Assembly (NCBI GenBank): GCA_002429965.1
Contig: DJBG01000023.1
Coordinates: forward strand, 8,556-16,401
Length of the DNA: 7,846 bases
Source: Hungatella sp. UBA5982
GTDB lineage: Bacteria; Bacillota; Clostridia; Lachnospirales; Lachnospiraceae
Direction of reading: 5' to 3'
The position numbers and the translations under genes are program-made. Of the stretch, positions 1-5,024 are shown piece after piece (positions within the stretch are counted from its first letter, which is position 1; every line of letters starts with the position of its first letter). The notes beneath the pieces are model-generated. The model had not been told where the DNA came from. It searched no databases and saw only the letters and a program-made list of their open reading frames with translations.

Positions 1-61
1 CTATTGCTTTCACTTGGGCGTAAAACTTGCACAGCCCGTTTACTTCAATGGTTGTTTCCAT
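1..61 (-). CDS. ABC transporter ATP-binding protein, N-terminal 20 residues (runs off the window)
   Basis: Only the start of the gene is in the window. The ATG at 61 opens METTIEVNGLCKFYAQVKAI, which is the usual first beta strand and A-loop of an ABC ATPase (pattern xIEVxxLxKxYxxxxAI, with the aromatic Tyr that stacks on the ATP adenine). Walker A would follow outside the window. A strong Shine-Dalgarno, AGGAGGGA at 71-78, lies 9-10 bases before the ATG and supports the start. It follows merR by 61 bp on the same strand and has its own MerR-type promoter in that gap, so it is probably the target of that regulator. A drug- or peptide-export ATPase is the likely role (inference from the MerR linkage). 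The substrate cannot be judged from 20 residues. Confidence 0.75.
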   Translation of the reverse strand, partial: METTIEVNGLCKFYAQVKAI

Positions 62-90
62 GCGATAAAATCCCTCCTTTTTTCTTTTCA

Positions 91-124
91 CAAAAAGAAT
101 AACACCAGAGCAAAGTCTGGTGTT
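91..124 (-). terminator. Hairpin with T-tract after merR (possible terminator or attenuator)
   Basis: Read on the minus strand, the 9-bp stem at 116-124/101-109 with a 6-base loop is followed by ATTCTTTTTG (91-100). This resembles a weak intrinsic terminator for merR read-through. The same bases form the dyad of the candidate operator, so either or both functions are possible. The merR stop codon lies in the 5' arm of the stem. Confidence 0.35.
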
Positions 125-137
125 AAAGTGTAGGGTT
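96..137 (-). promoter_or_regulatory. MerR-type promoter and operator for the ABC ATPase gene
   Basis: On the minus strand there is a -35 like TTAACA (121-126), a 19-bp spacer (102-120) and a -10 like TATTCT (96-101). A perfect 9-bp dyad, AACACCAGA and TCTGGTGTT (101-109 and 116-124, 6-bp centre), fills the spacer. Overlong 19-20 bp spacers holding a central dyad are the hallmark of promoters that MerR proteins activate by twisting DNA. The predicted start near 88-89 leaves a short leader before the Shine-Dalgarno at 71-78. The element overlaps the last codons and stop of merR. Box quality is moderate, so this rests on spacing, dyad and the match to the second copy upstream of merR. Confidence 0.55.
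112..137 (-). repeat. 26-bp operator-like direct repeat, copy 1 (before ABC gene)
   Basis: This matches the element at 936-961 in the same orientation with 23 of 26 bases identical. The shared core on the minus strand is TAACACCAGACTTT, preceded by AACnCTnCACTnT. The two copies flank merR and each covers a candidate -35 box, so they are probably two binding sites of the MerR protein. Confidence 0.7.
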
Positions 138-890
138 TGATTCAAATTGTTTTTTCATCTTCCCAAGGTGCGCCAGCATAACTTTCGCGTTTTCCTCCGC
201 ATAATGCAAAGAAGTGAGAAGCTTATCACATACGGATATAATATCGTCGCTTTCGTCTGGTGTATCAATCACCTGCCGGATATCTGCTTTGGGATTTTGG
301 GATAATGTATTCAGCATTCGCAAAATTGCAGAAAGGGAGTAATTTGCACAGCGCAGGGAACGTATGATTTTAAGCCGCCGAATATCTTCATCCGTATAAA
401 CCCGGTAGCCATTTTGTTTTCGTTTTATAGTGAGCAGACCGTTCATTTCCCAATTTCTTAAAGCATCCATTGAAATTTGTAAATAATCGGCCGTTTCTTT
501 TCTGGTTAAAACCATAGTCTCGGATTCTTGTCCCTGGTTGCTGCCTGATAACAGCTTTTGGGTAATCTCTATGGCCTCTTCCGCATTACTCTGCTCATTT
601 TTTATCTGCTGCAAATAATGTTCCGTTAAGGCAATCGCCTTGTCAAAATTTCCGGAAGCTGAGGTCTTAATAATCGTAATTGCCTGTTTTCTCAATCCAT
701 TTTGCAAAACCTCGACCTTTAGCGCAATTCTTACGAATTTAATTTGTTCCATATGAAAATCTGTAAAAATGCGATAACCGTTTTCCTTCCGCTCTGGTTT
801 GGGAATAAGCCCAAGTTCTTCATAAAGCCGTACTGTATTGGAATGGATTCCTATACTACACGCAATTTCAGATGTCATGTAAGTTTTCAT
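123..890 (-). CDS. MerR-family transcriptional regulator with two tandem HTH domains
   Basis: This 255-residue protein contains two MerR-type winged HTH domains in one chain. The first is near residues 5-60, with the hallmarks NTVRLYEELGLI and NGYRIFTD. The second is near 127-195, with LTRKETADYLQIS, a helix around ALRNWEMNGLL, and NGYRVYTDEDIRRL. Each domain is followed by a helical stretch (about 85-115 and 215-250) like the MerR dimerisation helix. No effector-binding domain such as GyrI or TipAS is present, and there is no cysteine metal-binding loop. Classical MerR proteins have one HTH and dimerise, so this one could act as a pseudo-dimer. The start at 890 has GGTGGTGA (899-906) about 8 bases upstream. 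The gene sits just before an ABC ATPase gene and both have matching candidate operators, so it is probably autoregulated and controls the transporter. The signal sensed is unknown. Confidence 0.88.
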   Translation of the reverse strand: MKTYMTSEIACSIGIHSNTVRLYEELGLIPKPERKENGYRIFTDFHMEQIKFVRIALKVEVLQNGLRKQAITIIKTSASGNFDKAIALTEHYLQQIKNEQSNAEEAIEITQKLLSGSNQGQESETMVLTRKETADYLQISMDALRNWEMNGLLTIKRKQNGYRVYTDEDIRRLKIIRSLRCANYSLSAILRMLNTLSQNPKADIRQVIDTPDESDDIISVCDKLLTSLHYAEENAKVMLAHLGKMKKQFESNPTL

Positions 891-919
891 TTAATCTATC
901 ACCACCATTCTATTCCACC

Positions 920-961
920 ATAATAGCATCATTAAAAAGTCTGGTGTTATAGTGGAGAGTT
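920..961 (-). promoter_or_regulatory. Candidate merR promoter with 19-bp spacer
   Basis: On the minus strand there is a -35 like ATAACA (945-950), a 19-bp spacer (926-944) and a -10 TATTAT (920-925, 5 of 6 consensus bases). The start would fall near 912, just ahead of the merR Shine-Dalgarno at 899-906. The -35 region lies in the second copy of the 26-bp repeat. Unlike the copy before the ABC gene, the spacer holds only one half of the dyad (AACACCAGA), which would suit a weaker or repressed autoregulatory site. Confidence 0.5.
936..961 (-). repeat. 26-bp operator-like direct repeat, copy 2 (before merR)
   Basis: This copy differs from the one at 112-137 at 3 of 26 positions and has the same orientation. 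It lies about 46 bp upstream of the merR start codon. The right-hand half, TAACACCAGACTTT, is fully conserved between the copies. Confidence 0.7.
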
Positions 962-1018
962 CAATTGTAACTAATAAGAATAAAAAGTGCAAGGCGGAGA
1001 TGATATCGGCCTGCCTGC

Positions 1019-1065
1019 AAAAGAAAACAAGCATATGGTCCATCGGGAACGATACGCTTGTTTTC
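1019..1065 (-). terminator. Terminator of the sigV-rsiV operon
   Basis: A 10-bp stem, GAAAACAAGC (1056-1065 on the minus strand) with GCTTGTTTTC (1023-1032), encloses 23 bases that can themselves pair (ATCG with CGAT, 1042-1053). On the minus strand the stem runs into TTTTCTTTT. It begins about 40 bp after the rsiV stop and before the merR promoter, where a terminator is expected. The long loop and interrupted T-tract lower certainty. Confidence 0.55.
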
Positions 1066-1106
1066 CAGTCTGCCTGCCTTACAGAGCCATAAACATGATT
1101 CGCTCT

Positions 1107-1994
1107 TTACCTTACTATTTCAAATTCGACAGACCCGGCAGCTCCAGGCGCTATCTCATATTTGTCAAAAACTATCACCGGATTTCCATTATCCTTCATA
1201 TAAAATTTTGTCTCATCAGTGATGCTTTCGAAACCGCCCTCCTCAGGAGTAAAAAATGGAATACCAATTTCCTTTGATTTTTCCTCCATCTGGCTATTAA
1301 TGCTCTCGTTTGCTTTATTGATGTAATCCTCTCCAAGAACATCTCCTAGTGATAATAGCTTTCCTGATTTTAGATCTATGTTATAGTACTTTTCCTGACT
1401 GTAGGCAGAGGTCCAGCTCTCTGTTCCCCTTACCACAAAAGAAAGATAGTCATCGCTTTGGGCCTTGATCTCATACCACACCTTGATCTCGATCTTATGT
1501 TCCGCCCATTCTGCCTCTGTTCCTCCTGTATCCAAAAATGCCTGTTTGTAATCCTGTGCACGCTCCAATGATTCATCCGCATATTTGCTGCAGATTTCCT
1601 GGATTTCTTCATTTATTTGCTTGGAAAGTCCATGGGTGTCGTTTTGGATAAATTCCACTCCCGGCACTTCTACCGAAATTTTTTCATCCCCAACAGTCTT
1701 TTTATAGGAGCTTACTGTCAGGACCCGGGCGATGGCACCTACAACTGGAATCTGGTGTACCTCATCTGCAAAAGCTGTGTTTATATTCAGCGCTGCAGTA
1801 AATGTAATAAGGAAAGCTGCCGCTGTTCCCAATCCCCATTTATAATACCGTCTCTTTCCATTCCCATTATTATTCCTGGTGCTTGTTGCTTTTCTTCCTT
1901 CAAACTGCTCGATGGCACCCTGTATGCGTCCGCTTAATTCCTCGGGAATGGGAGTCTCATCGTATCTTTTTTTTGCATCATCCAACTGGTTCAT
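1107..1994 (-). CDS. rsiV: RsiV-like anti-sigma factor, lysozyme-receptor type (DUF4163/DUF3298)
   Basis: This 295-residue single-pass membrane protein is predicted to hold SigV inactive until lysozyme binds its outer domain. Residues 1-48 form a charged cytoplasmic segment (MNQLDDAKKRYDE at the start). After the basic KRRYYK comes one membrane segment at about 53-70, then the cytosol-distal stretch INTAFADEV. AFA at 74-76 makes a good signal-peptidase site, matching the known scheme in Bacillus subtilis where lysozyme-bound RsiV is cut by signal peptidase and then by RasP. The conserved IPVVGAIARVLT follows, then an extracellular region resembling DUF4163 (about 95-190) and DUF3298 (about 200-290). 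The ATG overlaps the sigV stop by 4 bp (ATGA) and has AGGAGG 7 bases upstream, so the two are translationally coupled. Length is close to B. subtilis RsiV. Ligand specificity is inferred from the family. Confidence 0.87.
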   Translation of the reverse strand: MNQLDDAKKRYDETPIPEELSGRIQGAIEQFEGRKATSTRNNNGNGKRRYYKWGLGTAAAFLITFTAALNINTAFADEVHQIPVVGAIARVLTVSSYKKTVGDEKISVEVPGVEFIQNDTHGLSKQINEEIQEICSKYADESLERAQDYKQAFLDTGGTEAEWAEHKIEIKVWYEIKAQSDDYLSFVVRGTESWTSAYSQEKYYNIDLKSGKLLSLGDVLGEDYINKANESINSQMEEKSKEIGIPFFTPEEGGFESITDETKFYMKDNGNPVIVFDKYEIAPGAAGSVEFEIVR

Positions 1995-2482
1995 AAGTTT
2001 ACCTCCTGAATATTCTGCTTTAACAATTTTAAGCCACGGTACAGTCTTGCCTTTACCGTGTTTAAATTGGCACCGGTGATCTTAGCAATCTCTTTCAGCG
2101 ACATTTCTTCAAAAAAACGAAGCTTAATGATGTTTTGTATTTCTATATCCAACCGGTTGATCTCGTTATAAAGGTCATCCGATGGTTCAAAGCCCTGTTC
2201 ATAATAGGGTATCTCCAGACCCAGGTCTTCTCCTGAGGCGATCTCTTTTTTATTTTTCTTTAAAAAATAAATGCTTTCGTTTACAAGTATTCTGTAAAAC
2301 CACGTTTTAATAGCGTCGTAATTTTTCAAGGATTCATAATGATCCAGGGCTTTTAATACAGCATTCTGAACAATATCCAGGGCATCCTCCTGGTTTTGGG
2401 TGTAGCTGAATGCCAGCCGGTAAAATTTTTTCTGATTTTCAATGATGTAGCCTGTCATCTTATCATAGTTCTCTTGTCTCAT
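1991..2482 (-). CDS. sigV: ECF RNA polymerase sigma factor, SigV type
   Basis: This 163-residue sigma-70 family protein has the two-domain layout of ECF sigma factors. Region 2 is at about 9-75, with FYRLAFSYTQNQEDALDIVQ and AIKTWFYRILVNESI for -10 recognition. A linker follows, then region 4 at about 110-157, with LRFFEEMSLKEIAKITGANL, NTVKARLYRGL and LLKQ for -35 recognition. Size and the DIVQNAVLKAL segment match SigV and its ECF30 relatives. It is followed at once by its anti-sigma factor. In Bacillus and Enterococcus, SigV turns on lysozyme-resistance genes such as peptidoglycan O-acetylation and teichoic acid D-alanylation; no such target gene is in this window. An ECF-type promoter at 2531-2559 suggests it drives its own operon. 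The start at 2482 has AAAGGG a few bases upstream, which is weaker than the rsiV site. Confidence 0.9.
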   Translation of the reverse strand: MRQENYDKMTGYIIENQKKFYRLAFSYTQNQEDALDIVQNAVLKALDHYESLKNYDAIKTWFYRILVNESIYFLKKNKKEIASGEDLGLEIPYYEQGFEPSDDLYNEINRLDIEIQNIIKLRFFEEMSLKEIAKITGANLNTVKARLYRGLKLLKQNIQEVNL

Positions 2483-2530
2483 TTGTTACCCTTTCTGTCT
2501 TTTAACAGACATTTTTGCCGTTCTGTTATA

Positions 2531-2559
2531 TAGATGATTTCAGATGCAAAAAAGTTGCA
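2531..2559 (-). promoter_or_regulatory. ECF-type (SigV autoregulatory) promoter of sigV-rsiV
   Basis: On the minus strand, TGCAAC (2554-2559) followed by a T-run matches the AAC-type -35 of ECF promoters. After exactly 17 bp comes CATCTA (2531-2536), close to the CGTC-type -10. The start would lie about 45 bp before the sigV ATG. Positive autoregulation is typical of SigV operons. The -10 has A where CGTC has G, so assignment is probable, not certain. Confidence 0.6.
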
Positions 2560-2566
2560 GAAAATG

Positions 2567-2603
2567 AAAAACAAGGCTCTGAAAATTCAGAAGCCCCGTT
2601 TTT
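2567..2603. terminator. Bidirectional hairpin terminator upstream of the sigV promoter
   Basis: A stem made of GGCTCTGA (2575-2582) and TCAGAAGCC (2587-2595), with one bulged base, is flanked by AAAAAC on the left and GTTTTT on the right. The structure therefore has an A-tract before and a T-tract after the stem on either strand. On the minus strand it would stop transcripts coming from araC or from the 2604-2934 stretch just before the sigV promoter, insulating that operon. Confidence 0.65.
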
Positions 2604-2934
2604 ATATGCTTTACGCCCTTACTATTTAATCCATTATTATTATTTCACCTTTGGGCTTGAATTTATTCTACAGTAATTGTCACAAAACAGCATGTGACAT
2701 AATTCCGTATGATATGTTTTTTATAATTACCATACCACTATCATTGCATAACTGAGCCAAAATATCAAGCAGGTCATCGATTCCCCACTTTATACTCTAA
2801 GCAAAGCGACGGCCTTGAATCTTTTCGATTACAAAACCGCCGCTTGATCATGCATTTTTCATTGGACATAACGTATTGCCTGCCAGATGACGGCTTTTTA
2901 TATGCCGGCTGGCAGTTTAAATGCTTTCGTGCAT
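2604..2934. other. Non-coding stretch downstream of araC with three hairpins
   Basis: No convincing gene is present on either strand. Three inverted repeats stand in a row after the araC stop: 2917-2924 with 2931-2938 (TTAAATGC/GCATTTAA, which includes the stop), 2880-2886 with 2909-2915 (CTGCCAG/CTGGCAG, with inner CGGC/GCCG), and 2804-2812 with 2837-2845 (AAGCGACGG/CCGCCGCTT). In the last, the single mismatch becomes a G-U pair in minus-strand RNA and the inner part also pairs. None is followed by a clear T-run; the nearest terminator is at 2567-2603. A shorter repeat, TGTCAC/GTGACA, is at 2679-2699. The area may be a structured 3' UTR or small RNA. Confidence 0.45.
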
Positions 2935-3810
2935 TTAACCGCCAATTTTACGAACAGGGATCCATATCTCACTTTTATAATCTGGCCTGCTCGTATCAGG
3001 GGTTTCATTCCACAATAACTCCGGTCCCCCGGTCAATTCATATCCCGATGCCGGGAACCATTCTCCATAAATCTTAGCCCATGTGTCCTGAATCGCATCC
3101 GGAAACGTACCAACCACTTTAAATACCGCCCAAGTGGATGCCGCAACATGAAGGATATCATAGCCGTCAGAAGCCATTTTGGAAGTGGCAACTCCGATAT
3201 ACTGGTCAAGTTGTGAGCCTTCCGTGGTACGCTCATGAAAATTCGCAGAAACACTGAGCATTCCTTTTGGTTCCACGTCGCATAATCCTTTTAGCTCATC
3301 AATAATTTGAGGAGTTAGTTTTTGTACCAATGAGTCCATCTGCGGATTGACCCCTTTAAATTGCACTGTAATTCTTTTTTTTAATCCAACAACATAAAAT
3401 TCGTCTTTTTCGACAACCCGATAATTCATTTCCATTCCTCCTTTGATTGTTAATTGAAAGGTCATTGGAGGCAGGACTTTAAGTTCAGTGTTTGCTTTTT
3501 TAGCTTGTGAAGGGGTTACTCCATGCATCACTTGAAATGCTTTACTAAAAGCTTCAGGTGATTCATAGCCAAGCTGCAGTGCTAAATCAATGACTTTTAC
3601 CGATTCAGTCTGTAACATCAGTCCTGCTGCCGATAGCCGCCTGCGGCGAATATATTCACCTAATGGCATTCCTGCTAGAAAAGAAAACATTCTGCGAAAA
3701 TGGTATTCTGAACAGCCGGATATGCGTGCGATCTGACTCGGTTCAATATCAAACATCAAATTTCTTTCAATATATGCCATTGCATCATTAAATTGAGCCA
3801 GCGTATTCAT
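2935..3810 (-). CDS. AraC-family regulator with C-terminal GyrI-like effector-binding domain
   Basis: This 291-residue protein has an N-terminal DNA-binding region of two helix-turn-helix motifs. The first is near 23-45 (PSQIARISGCSEYHFRRMF) and the second near 72-97 (IDLALQLGYESPEAFSKAF), followed by GVTPSQ, the standard end of AraC HTH regions. The C-terminal 160 residues, from about 128, form a GyrI-like/AraC effector-binding (BacR-type) fold, ending with ELWNETPD-like and SEIWIPVRK segments. Relatives bind small hydrophobic or cationic compounds and control efflux or stress genes. The start at 3810 has AAAGGAGG (3819-3826) 8 bases upstream. A second strong ribosome binding site lies inside the gene at the domain junction. 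It is flanked by non-coding DNA on both sides, so its target is not obvious; self-control through repeats in its leader is possible. Confidence 0.9.
   Translation of the reverse strand: MNTLAQFNDAMAYIERNLMFDIEPSQIARISGCSEYHFRRMFSFLAGMPLGEYIRRRRLSAAGLMLQTESVKVIDLALQLGYESPEAFSKAFQVMHGVTPSQAKKANTELKVLPPMTFQLTIKGGMEMNYRVVEKDEFYVVGLKKRITVQFKGVNPQMDSLVQKLTPQIIDELKGLCDVEPKGMLSVSANFHERTTEGSQLDQYIGVATSKMASDGYDILHVAASTWAVFKVVGTFPDAIQDTWAKIYGEWFPASGYELTGGPELLWNETPDTSRPDYKSEIWIPVRKIGG
3427..3442 (-). promoter_or_regulatory. Internal ribosome binding site and start inside araC
   Basis: The codons for IKGG read AAAGGAGG (core AGGAGG at 3437-3442), followed 7 bases later by an in-frame ATG at 3429. A nearer ATG at 3435 is too close to the site. 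Initiation at 3429 would give a 164-residue protein made only of the GyrI-like domain, which is about the size of free-standing members of that family. The IKGGM wording may instead be conserved for protein reasons, so function is unproven. Confidence 0.4.
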
Positions 3811-3928
3811 TGCCTGATTCCTCCTTTCAAAACAATCATACCTGAGTTTTAGATGTAAATCCTGATATTTTTGATGCGGATAAACACAGATTTAATTATC
3901 AATAAAGGACTCCTTGCTTTAATGTTCA

Positions 3929-3954
3929 ATAAATATCAAAAATCAAATATTTAT
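3929..3954. repeat. AT-rich inverted repeat in the araC leader
   Basis: ATAAATAT (3929-3936) and ATATTTAT (3947-3954) form a perfect 8-bp inverted repeat with a 10-bp centre. Copies of TCAATAAA occur close by at about 3899 and 3926, and inverted at about 3961. This could be an operator for the AraC-type regulator, but AT-rich repeats arise easily by chance. Confidence 0.35.
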
Positions 3955-3982
3955 ATTTGCTTTTATTGATGTTATTCTTCCT

Positions 3983-4042
3983 TTTCCGGCTTCATTATAT
4001 CATGCAATGCCTCTGGTTAAAAGAAGTAACCTTTGCCGGAAA
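3983..4042 (-). promoter_or_regulatory. Extended -10 promoter for araC flanked by an inverted repeat
   Basis: On the minus strand, TGATATAAT (3994-4002) is a consensus TGnTATAAT extended -10, which can work with a poor -35. It is 184 bp upstream of araC, giving a leader of about 175 bases. TTTCCGGC (3983-3990) sits at the predicted start site and its inverted mate GCCGGAAA (4035-4042) lies 52 bp away, about five helical turns. A smaller hairpin, GGTTA/TAACC (4015-4031), is between them. There is no clear terminator for the permease gene here, so the outer repeat could also fold as the 3' end of the sugar operon. Confidence 0.4.
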
Positions 4043-4058
4043 CTAATCAATACCAGCA

Positions 4059-5024
4059 TCACTCATTGCTCTGTAACCGGTCAATCACCACTGCAATGAG
4101 AATAATAACTCCCATGGCAATGGTCTGCCAATAAGAGGATATGCCTAACAGACTCAATGCATTATTTATGATTCCAATGACAAAGAGTCCAAAGATCGTC
4201 TGCACCATACCGCCTCGTCCTCCGGACATACTGGTGCCTCCCATAGCTACAGCAGCAATGGCATTCAGTTCATATCCGGCTGCAGCTGTTGCCTGACCGT
4301 TCTGCAGTTTAGAAGCCAATACCGCACCTGCAAGGGCCGCTAATATTCCGCAGATAATATAAACAGACATTTTGATCTTCCTGACCTGGATTCCGCTGAG
4401 CTTTGCAACCTCCGTATTGCTTCCTACCGCATAAATGTATCTGCCGTAACAGGTCCTTCCAAGAATAAAAATGGCAGTACCAATCACCAAAAACATGAGT
4501 ATGACAGATACCGGCACCGGACCAACCGAGCGAAGTCCAACCCAGCCAAAAGAAGCCGGAAGTCCGAATATCGGTTTTGCATCTGTAAAAACATATCCCA
4601 GACCTCTTGCGGCATTCATCATCGCCAGTGTGGCGATAAAGGGCGGAACGTTTAAAACAGATACAAATAATCCGTTGATGCTGCCGCAAATTCCTCCGAC
4701 CACAACAGATGCTGCCACAATCACACACAAGCTCAGCCCTATGCCGGCATCCGGAAACAGCTTGATGCAGGCTGCTGCTGCTATACCGGCAAGTGCCGCA
4801 ACAGAGCCAACGGATAAATCAATTCCATCAGAAAGAATCACAAAAGTCATGCCGGTTGCAATCAATGCATTAATTGCTATTTGAATCAATACATTCTTAA
4901 AGTTACCGATGGTTGCAAACCTGGGAACAAACATCAGGCAAAGTGCAAACAAAAGGATCAGGAAAATCAGCATGGTATTGTCTTTTGCAAATGTCAGATA
5001 TTTATTTGGTTTTTGTTTATTCAT
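4059..5024 (-). CDS. Sugar ABC transporter permease (RbsC-like, CUT2 family)
   Basis: This 321-residue integral membrane protein (BPD_transp_2) forms the channel, probably as a homodimer, of a ribose/galactose-type importer. About eight to ten hydrophobic segments are visible, the first near 17-34. Family hallmarks are GIDLSVGS (67-74), NVPPFIATLAMM (125-136), GRYIYAVGSN followed by a short SGI (194-212; the loop that contacts the ATPase) and GYELNAIAAVAMGGTSMSGG (250-269). Length equals that of typical RbsC proteins. The ATG overlaps the stop of the ATPase gene by 4 bp, and GGGAGGG lies 7 bases upstream inside that gene, so the two are coupled. It is the last gene of the operon. Substrate cannot be read from the sequence; linkage to dhaL suggests a sugar or polyol that yields a short ketose. 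Confidence 0.93.
   Translation of the reverse strand: MNKQKPNKYLTFAKDNTMLIFLILLFALCLMFVPRFATIGNFKNVLIQIAINALIATGMTFVILSDGIDLSVGSVAALAGIAAAACIKLFPDAGIGLSLCVIVAASVVVGGICGSINGLFVSVLNVPPFIATLAMMNAARGLGYVFTDAKPIFGLPASFGWVGLRSVGPVPVSVILMFLVIGTAIFILGRTCYGRYIYAVGSNTEVAKLSGIQVRKIKMSVYIICGILAALAGAVLASKLQNGQATAAAGYELNAIAAVAMGGTSMSGGRGGMVQTIFGLFVIGIINNALSLLGISSYWQTIAMGVIILIAVVIDRLQSNE

Noticed and set aside
987..1277. Plus-strand frame of 96 codons crossing the rsiV 3' end
   Set aside because: It runs through the sigV-rsiV terminator hairpin and the rsiV C-terminal domain on the opposite strand, with no ribosome binding site.
2494..2509. CTGT/ACAG mini-hairpin just before the sigV ribosome binding site
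   Set aside because: The stem is only 4 bp, too weak to call a regulator of translation.
2626..2654. Shine-Dalgarno-like AAAGGTGA followed by ATG GAT TAA on the minus strand
   Set aside because: The frame is only two codons long; it is probably chance, though it lies just before the terminator at 2567-2603.
2679..2699. TGTCAC/GTGACA inverted repeat resembling a CRP site
   Set aside because: The half-sites are in the reverse order and spacing of a CRP box (TGTGA-N6-TCACA), and no gene start is close by.
2680..2796. Minus-strand open stretch of 38 codons containing DDLLDILAQLCNDSG
   Set aside because: It looks protein-like but has no usable start codon or ribosome binding site and I recognise no family; at most it is a relic, not enough to call a pseudogene.
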